Positions 13,922 through 18,225 of a stretch of 18,225 nt of DNA are shown piece after piece (position 1 is the first letter of the stretch; each line of letters begins with the position of its first letter). Source of the DNA: Candidatus Gastranaerophilales bacterium (GTDB taxonomy: Bacteria > Cyanobacteriota > Vampirovibrionia > Gastranaerophilales > Gastranaerophilaceae); contig CAADWU010000140.1 in assembly GCA_900752845.1 (NCBI GenBank), positions 1-18,225 on the forward strand, read 5' to 3'. Made by a program: the position numbers and the translations under genes. Below the pieces are notes generated by a model, which was not told where the DNA came from, did not search any database, and saw nothing but the letters and a program-made list of their open reading frames with translations.

Positions 13922-16421
13922 ATTGTAGCAACAATTTATCTAATTTTTTTTGATAAAATTCGGTATTAATATTTAATTTTGTGCCGATATCTAAAAGCAT
14001 TTCAATAAACTTCTTGTTATTTGAGCGTTTGCTGCTCACACCGTTTTCTATAATGTCACCGATTTTGTGATAAATTTTTGCAAAATAAATATTTTGCGCT
14101 TCAGAAATATCAACCTGTAATTCAAGTTTTTCGATAGTATCAAAAATTTCAAGAAGCACATCAGCCTGCTGAATTTCAAAACTGTGTACAAGTCTGTTCA
14201 TATTTTGAAGAATTTTTTTGCTGAATATTGCATTTGAAGTCTTTTTATCAAGAGTCACATCCATTTTTCGGGCTTCAAAGTTAATATCCATAGCCTGCTG
14301 AATAAGGTCACTTTCAAGAAATCCGCCTGAATGGGCAACAATATCGTTGAATTTATGGCTTAAAGCATAGCCTGCTGAAATTTTAAATTCATCAGGGATT
14401 TTAAGCCCCAAACCTTGAAGATTATATATTGCACCTTTACCTTCATCATACATTTCCTGGTAAGTTTGGGCGAATTTTTCAAGTTTACCTTTAAGAAGGA
14501 TTTGAAGAATTTTTCTTCTTTCTTCAATGAAAATGTCTTTCAGTGTAAAGTATTCTTTTCCGAAGTATTCATCCAGAGCTCTGATAATTTCTGTTAATGT
14601 ATTCATCAGATAAGTTTTAATAAGTTCTGTTTTGATTTTATTAAATTCAGCTTCATCAGAGTACTCTTTTATTGCACAGTGGAAATCTCCGCCTGAATAT
14701 TGCATTAAAGCAAATATAAGGTTAGATTTTTGAAGTGTAATTTTTGATTGAACTTCAATATGACCGATTATGAAAGTTGAAGTTCCTTTATGAACTTTTT
14801 TGTATGCTTTTTTAGTTATTGTATAGCAATAAACATCTTCTTCATCTTCAAAGTCCTGATAAAGCGATGAAAGAGCCCACAAACTTGCAATCTGTTTTGC
14901 AGTAACAATTGAAGGTTTTACAAAACGCTCAAATATGTCTTTACCTGTTCCATGTTCAGGGATGTTGCTTTTGGCTTCTGCAAGAATATTTAAGAAATGT
15001 TCTTCAATATTTTTATCGGTAAATTTAGCTGCAAGCTGCATTGCTCGTGCAGCGTATTTCATTATTTGTACTGTTTCAATTCCTGAAATTTCAGAGAAGA
15101 ACCAGCCGCAGCTTGTATACATAAGCATTGATTGACGCTGAATTTCAAGCAGTTCCATAGCTTTTACTTTATCTTCATCAGATAAATTTGGTAAGAAGTT
15201 TTCTTTTTGGAATTTTTTAACATTCATATCGCCACGGTCTAAGATTACGTCAACATATCTGTTGCGAACTTCCCAAATGTCAGTGTTAAAATACTTTTTA
15301 CCTTGTTCTTCATAAATACTTAGAAGCTCATCTCTTAAATAATCAAGAGCATCTCTTAAAGGTTTTCTCCATTTTTGGTTCCAGCCCGGATGACCGCCGG
15401 TAGAACAACCGCAGTCTTCTTTCCATCTGCCGACACCATGGAAACAGCTCCAGCTTGAAGCCTGTTTAATATCTACTTCACAATCGCTTCTATATTTTTC
15501 CAGGTATTCTCCGTAATTAGTAATTGTAAAACCTTCGTCTTTAGCTTTAATTTTTAATACATATGCAAGAGCCATATCACCGAATTTTGTATGGTGACCG
15601 TAGCTTTCACCGTCTGTTGCAATATTAATCAACTGAGGAAAATCTCTGCAGTCAGAAACCCCTTCTTTTAATCGTTTGCTGAATTTGTTGCCGTCTTTCA
15701 GCAGCTCATCAAAAGCAACTGAACGGGAAATAGCTCCGTCATAAAAGAACAAATCTATATATTTGCCGGGAGCTGATTTAATGTAATATCTGTATGAACG
15801 TGCCGGATCAATATTTCCCCAGCTTACATCCGTCCATTCTTTATCGCCTTTTTGTCTGAATTTTGCAGCCTGATAAGGAGAAAGAATAGTAAATTTAATA
15901 CCGTTTTCTTCCAATACTCTTAAAGTATCATCATCAACAGCAGTTTCAGCAAGCCACATCCCTTCGGGTTTTCTGCCGAAACGGTATTCAAAATCTCTTA
16001 TACCCCATTTAACTTGTGTTTGTTTATCTTCTTCATTAGCAAGCGGCATAATAATGTGGTTGTATACTTGAGCTAAAGCATTACCATGCCCGCTGTGTTC
16101 CGGAATGCTTTCAATATCTGCTTTAATAATTCTTTCATAAGTTAAAGGTGCGAATTGTTCCATCCACGATAATAGTGTAGGACCGAAGTTATAACTCATA
16201 TATTCATAATTGTTTACAACGTCAAGTATTCTGTTTCTGCTGTCAACAATTTTGGAGACCGAATTGGGGTTATAACATTCTTTGTTAATCCTTTCATTCC
16301 AATCATGAAATGGTAATGCGCTGTCCTGAAGTTCAATAGCTTCCAGCCACGGATTTTCTCTCGGCGGTTGATAGAAATGTCCGTGTATGGTTAGAAATAT
16401 ATCATTTTTTTTATTGCTCAT
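13920..16421 (-). CDS. Glycoside hydrolase family 57 enzyme with DUF3536 domain
   Basis: An 833-residue retaining alpha-glucan-active enzyme of the GH57 class (amylase, amylopullulanase or branching type). The catalytic barrel occupies the first half. HGHFYQPPRENPW (13-25) is conserved region 1. EHSGHGNALAQVYNHIIMPL (108-127) is region 2. GMWLAETAVD (154-163) carries the nucleophile Glu159. ATDGESYGHH (268-277) carries the general acid Asp270. CFHGVGRWKEDCGCS contributes the later conserved block. The C-terminal half is helical and matches the DUF3536 type. There is no signal peptide, so it is likely cytoplasmic, acting on stored or imported glucan. Start supported by GGAG seven bases upstream. 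It lies 24 bases behind the secreted gene at 16446 in one operon. The exact substrate cannot be read from the sequence. Confidence 0.92.
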   Translation of the reverse strand: MSNKKNDIFLTIHGHFYQPPRENPWLEAIELQDSALPFHDWNERINKECYNPNSVSKIVDSRNRILDVVNNYEYMSYNFGPTLLSWMEQFAPLTYERIIKADIESIPEHSGHGNALAQVYNHIIMPLANEEDKQTQVKWGIRDFEYRFGRKPEGMWLAETAVDDDTLRVLEENGIKFTILSPYQAAKFRQKGDKEWTDVSWGNIDPARSYRYYIKSAPGKYIDLFFYDGAISRSVAFDELLKDGNKFSKRLKEGVSDCRDFPQLINIATDGESYGHHTKFGDMALAYVLKIKAKDEGFTITNYGEYLEKYRSDCEVDIKQASSWSCFHGVGRWKEDCGCSTGGHPGWNQKWRKPLRDALDYLRDELLSIYEEQGKKYFNTDIWEVRNRYVDVILDRGDMNVKKFQKENFLPNLSDEDKVKAMELLEIQRQSMLMYTSCGWFFSEISGIETVQIMKYAARAMQLAAKFTDKNIEEHFLNILAEAKSNIPEHGTGKDIFERFVKPSIVTAKQIASLWALSSLYQDFEDEEDVYCYTITKKAYKKVHKGTSTFIIGHIEVQSKITLQKSNLIFALMQYSGGDFHCAIKEYSDEAEFNKIKTELIKTYLMNTLTEIIRALDEYFGKEYFTLKDIFIEERRKILQILLKGKLEKFAQTYQEMYDEGKGAIYNLQGLGLKIPDEFKISAGYALSHKFNDIVAHSGGFLESDLIQQAMDINFEARKMDVTLDKKTSNAIFSKKILQNMNRLVHSFEIQQADVLLEIFDTIEKLELQVDISEAQNIYFAKIYHKIGDIIENGVSSKRSNNKKFIEMLLDIGTKLNINTEFYQKKLDKLLLQ

Positions 16422-16445
16422 CTCTTAACTCCGTTAATAATAACA

Positions 16446-16937
16446 TTATTTAGTTTCAGTTTTAGGTTTTGAAGTGATTACGGTAAATTTATCAACATCC
16501 ATCCAAGGATCGCCTAAAGCTGTTGAAAAAACTTTTCCTGTAAATTCAATTTCATCACCTGAGTTTAAATCAATATGTTTTTCTGCAACAGTTCTGTCAA
16601 TAAATATTTTTAATTCTGAAAGAGGGATGTTGTGGTCACATACATCAGGTCTTTGAATTAAAAAAGAAATATATTTTTCAGAACTTCTCATAGCAGGCTT
16701 GTAGTCAAGTCCCAATGTAGAAAACTTATCAAATTTAGCTTTAATTTTAATATTTTTATTTAAATAAAAGTTTGGTCTTGCTACCACATCAAGCGGGTTA
16801 ACAGTCATATAAGATGCTGTCTGTTGCGTATTAGCTGTTGCTGTGGTATTTACCAGTAATGTATCAGATGCGGCAAATGATACACCTAAGCCTGCTGTTA
16901 AAGCAAGAATTAATATCAAACTTTTTATTTTATTCAT
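16446..16937 (-). CDS. Secreted small protein, OB-fold-like
   Basis: A 163-residue protein with a clear signal peptide (MNKIKSLILILALTAGLGVS, cleavage near FAASD). After a Thr/Asn-rich linker, residues about 45-155 form a strand-rich domain: VVARPNFYLNKNIKIKAKFD, then IDLNSGDEIEFTGKVF and ALGDPWMDVDKFTVI. The pattern 'keep-intact strand, then GKV.S..LGDPW.DVD' resembles small bacterial OB-fold domains that bind ligands or nucleic acids, but no specific family or function can be named. No catalytic motif. The start is preceded by AGAGGGG. It is the first gene of an operon with the GH57 enzyme; the two work on opposite sides of the membrane unless the enzyme is exported in a way that cannot be seen. 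Confidence 0.8.
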   Translation of the reverse strand: MNKIKSLILILALTAGLGVSFAASDTLLVNTTATANTQQTASYMTVNPLDVVARPNFYLNKNIKIKAKFDKFSTLGLDYKPAMRSSEKYISFLIQRPDVCDHNIPLSELKIFIDRTVAEKHIDLNSGDEIEFTGKVFSTALGDPWMDVDKFTVITSKPKTETK

Positions 16938-16972
16938 TATAATCCCCTCTTATTTAATGATTTTACAATAAT

Positions 16973-17000
16973 ATTCTATCACAATATTTATTATTTGTAA
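16973..17000 (-). promoter_or_regulatory. Promoter of the OB-fold/GH57 operon
   Basis: On the minus strand, TTACAA (16995-17000), a 16-base spacer and TAGAAT (16973-16978), about 35 bases before the ATG. It is divergent from prepilin L4's promoter. Confidence 0.45.
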
Positions 17001-17026
17001 CTACCCGCCATAATAATTTAAAAGAA

Positions 17027-17054
17027 TTGAAAAATCTAAAAAATATGTTATAAT
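17027..17054 (+). promoter_or_regulatory. Promoter of prepilin L4
   Basis: TTGAAA (17027-17032), 16-base spacer, TATAAT (17049-17054) with an extended TG. The sequence from -35 to -10 aligns closely with that of L5 at 17949-17976. Confidence 0.7.
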
Positions 17055-17085
17055 AAGCATATAAAATATTTGAAAGGAGCGTTGT

Positions 17086-17906
17086 ATGAAAAAGTATAAT
17101 TATGTCGGGGGGGGGGCAACCGTTTAAGCTCCTACAGTAAGGGATTTACCCTTGCAGAAATTCTAATCACGCTTGGCATCATCGGTATAGTTGCCGCAAT
17201 GACTATGCCTGTTTTGATTGCTAATCACCAAAAAAATGTAACTGTTACAAGACTTGAGAGAACTTATAATACATTTGCCAACGCACTTGTCAGGGCGCAA
17301 GTTGATTACGGTGATCCGTCGAATTGGGATTATGAAGGTGTAGGTATAGAACTTGACGGTTCGGAAGATTCTAAAAACTCAGCTTATAACTCTGTAGAGA
17401 GTTGTGTCAGAAAATATATTATACCATATTTAGCAGGTGGTTATACATTTGAGAATAAAAGAGATAAAACAGCGCAAGATCTCGGATACAAGTCGCCTAT
17501 ATTATATCGTTCGGGTAACATGGGATTAGCATTAACATCTAAACTCCCTGTTTTAATGTTAAATGACGGGACCTGGGTATTTTTATCATATATGGATTTT
17601 GGAGGAAATACTGATGCTGATGGTAATGTTGTACCAAAAAGAAGTTACGGTTTACGTTTGTTGGTAGATATCAACGGACCTAAACCCCCAAATCTATTTG
17701 GTAAAGATGCATATATTATGTGTATGTATTTTGCAAAAAATTCCCGTTTGGGCTTTCTGCAAAAAGTATCATTCAGACCTTCGGAAAATTTAGTTATATT
17801 TCAAGATATCACTCGTGAAGAACTGCTTAATAATTGTGAAACTCAAGGAAGTTATTGCGGAGCTTTAATCCAATCCGACGGCTGGCAGATAAAGTATAAA
17901 TATTAA
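17086..17906 (+). CDS. Type IV pilin-like prepilin L4, out of frame at a G10 tract
   Basis: The simplest and most telling of the five prepilin loci. AGGAGC (17075-17080) precedes the ATG. MKKYNYV runs into ten G (17107-17116), then GCA ACC GTT TAA. With eleven G it reads GGGGNRLSSYSKG directly into FTLAEILITLGIIGIVAAM, giving one ordinary 20-residue prepilin leader ending in Gly, the canonical cleavage site, with no duplicated motif. There is no other plausible start for this protein; the first in-frame ATG as written (17199) lies inside the membrane helix. The body has the VDINGPKPPNLFGKDAY loop and a CGALIQSDGWQIKYKY ending, shared with L2 and partly with L3. A terminator follows. Substrate or filament role unknown; a minor pseudopilin or adhesin is possible. 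Confidence 0.82.
17107..17116 (+). repeat. Poly-G tract (G10) of L4
   Basis: Ten G, 21 bases after the A of the ATG, on a codon boundary. Ten G ends at TAA 17125-17127; twelve G ends at TAA after CTCCTACAG; eleven or eight G is open. Confidence 0.95.
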
Positions 17907-17911
17907 AGATT

Positions 17912-17940
17912 AAGGTCATTGATTTGTCAATGACCTTTTT
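17912..17940 (+). terminator. Terminator of prepilin L4
   Basis: An 11-bp stem AAGGTCATTGA/TCAATGACCTT with a TTTG loop, followed by a short T run. Confidence 0.9.
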
Positions 17941-17948
17941 ATTATGAG

Positions 17949-17976
17949 TTGAAAAATTTGAAAAATAGTTTATAAT
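17949..17976 (+). promoter_or_regulatory. Promoter of prepilin L5
   Basis: TTGAAA (17949-17954), 16-base spacer, TATAAT (17971-17976). It is followed by the same AT-rich leader and AAAGGAGC site seen in the other loci. Confidence 0.7.
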
Positions 17977-18002
17977 AAAAATATATAAAGAAAGGAGCAA
18001 TT

Positions 18003-18225
18003 ATGAAAAGATTTAATCACGTCGGGGGGGGGGCAGATTTTTAAGCTCCTGTAAGGCGTTTTTAGAGGGTTTTAAAAAGTATAAAATCTGTTATAATAGT
18101 GATATATTGCATCACGATTATAATGGAGTTTGTATGAAAAAAATGAGAGCATTTACACTTGCTGAAGGTGCTACGCACGTAGCCCTGTTAGAAAATTTTC
18201 GTCGTTGTGGATTTACACTTGCTGA
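18003..18225 (+). CDS. Prepilin locus L5, partial, with a decayed leader cassette and G10 tract
   Basis: The locus is cut by the window end. MKRFNHV from the ATG at 18003 (AGGAGC at 17993-17998) meets ten G (18024-18033), then GCA GAT TTT TAA. With eleven G the frame stays open through SSCKAFLEG and beyond into the ATG at 18134 (MKKMRAFTLAE), with no stop. AGCTCCTGTAAGGCGTTTTT (18044 on) looks like the cassette of L1 with small deletions that destroyed its first FTLAE. A new promoter (18070-18097) and a GGAG site precede ATG 18134, so that gene may now be expressed independently of the tract. It has FTLAEGATHVALLENFRRCG and then a second FTLA at the window edge. The rest is not visible. Confidence 0.65.
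18024..18033 (+). repeat. Poly-G tract (G10) of L5
   Basis: Ten G, 21 bases after the A of the ATG at 18003, on a codon boundary. Ten G ends at TAA 18042-18044; twelve G ends at TAA after CTCCTG; eleven or eight G reads into the frame of ATG 18134. Confidence 0.95.
18070..18097 (+). promoter_or_regulatory. Internal promoter candidate for the ATG at 18134
   Basis: Extended TGTTATAAT ending at 18097 with a weak TTTTAA (18070-18075, 16-base spacer). GGAG at 18125-18128 then precedes ATG 18134. Confidence 0.5.
18170..18183 (+). repeat. Palindrome between duplicated FTLAE motifs, L5
   Basis: GCTACGCACGTAGC, arms GCTACG/CGTAGC with a CA centre, in the coding segment between two FTLAE motifs, at the same place as the related L1 palindrome at 2768-2781. 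Confidence 0.6.

Noticed and set aside
13920..16421. Plus-strand open frames inside the GH57 gene
   Set aside because: Shadows of a clear 833-residue enzyme; no motifs or ribosome-binding sites.
2712..18033. Diversity-generating retroelement or shufflon as explanation of the repeated cassettes
   Set aside because: No reverse transcriptase, template repeat or recombinase gene is present in the window; the variation would be in tract length, not in adenine-directed substitutions. A recombinase elsewhere cannot be excluded.
1..18225. tRNA genes, CRISPR arrays, insertion sequences, attachment sites
   Set aside because: No cloverleaf-like sequences with TTCRANY arms, no regularly spaced repeats and no transposase or integrase motifs were seen; intergenic gaps are all under about 150 bases.

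Overview
The window is AT-rich bacterial DNA, read with the standard bacterial code. Its most characteristic content is five short prepilin-like genes carrying the FTLAEVLxTLGIIGVV signature. Together with a small membrane protein starting MKISPVGNQIYFNG, these suggest a gut-type non-photosynthetic cyanobacterial relative (Melainabacteria/Vampirovibrionia, Gastranaerophilales). That assignment rests on recalled family resemblance, not on a database search.

Layout, left to right: a membrane pyrophosphatase gene (hppA, 72-2501); prepilin locus L1 (2628-3565); a BadF/HgdC-type activase (3652-4656), convergent with a membrane-anchored hypothetical (4666-5424, minus); a YkgJ-type cysteine-cluster protein plus rlmN (5530-7235); prepilin L2 on the minus strand (7232-7986); dtd (8074-8511); an operon of a zinc-ribbon/Arg-Gly-Asn-rich protein, rimM and trmD (8655-11001); prepilin L3 (11075-11874); a translationally coupled minus-strand pair of hypotheticals (11901-13192); a second YkgJ-type protein (13310-13891); a minus-strand operon of a secreted OB-fold-like protein and a GH57/DUF3536 enzyme (13920-16937); prepilin L4 (17086-17906); and prepilin L5, cut by the window end (18003 onward). 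No intergenic gap exceeds about 150 bases. I saw no tRNA, rRNA, CRISPR array, transposase or integrase.

The striking feature is a homopolymer switch. Each of the five prepilin loci has its own promoter or ribosome-binding site, an ATG, a short leader and then a run of exactly ten G (ten C on the coding strand of L2). No other run of this length occurs in the window. In every locus the run starts on a codon boundary. With ten bases the leader frame hits a stop 4-6 codons later. With eleven (or eight) bases the leader reads straight into FTLAE. In the four forward loci the third frame is also closed by a nearby stop. All five genes are therefore OFF as written and would be ON with one extra base. 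This is the architecture of phase-variable contingency loci, or of programmed slippage, applied to a family of surface or secretion pseudopilins. The uniform length of ten also leaves open a homopolymer miscall in the assembly.

Around the tract the loci share a mosaic cassette. It includes near-identical promoters, a GCTCCT complementary to the AGGAGC Shine-Dalgarno sequence, a duplicated FTLAE motif separated by palindromic inserts, and a hairpin insertion in two 5' UTRs. The prepilin bodies downstream are unrelated at DNA level, which suggests duplication and gene conversion of the 5' cassette. The remaining genes are mostly housekeeping (translation and RNA modification, ion-motive energy conservation, alpha-glucan metabolism).
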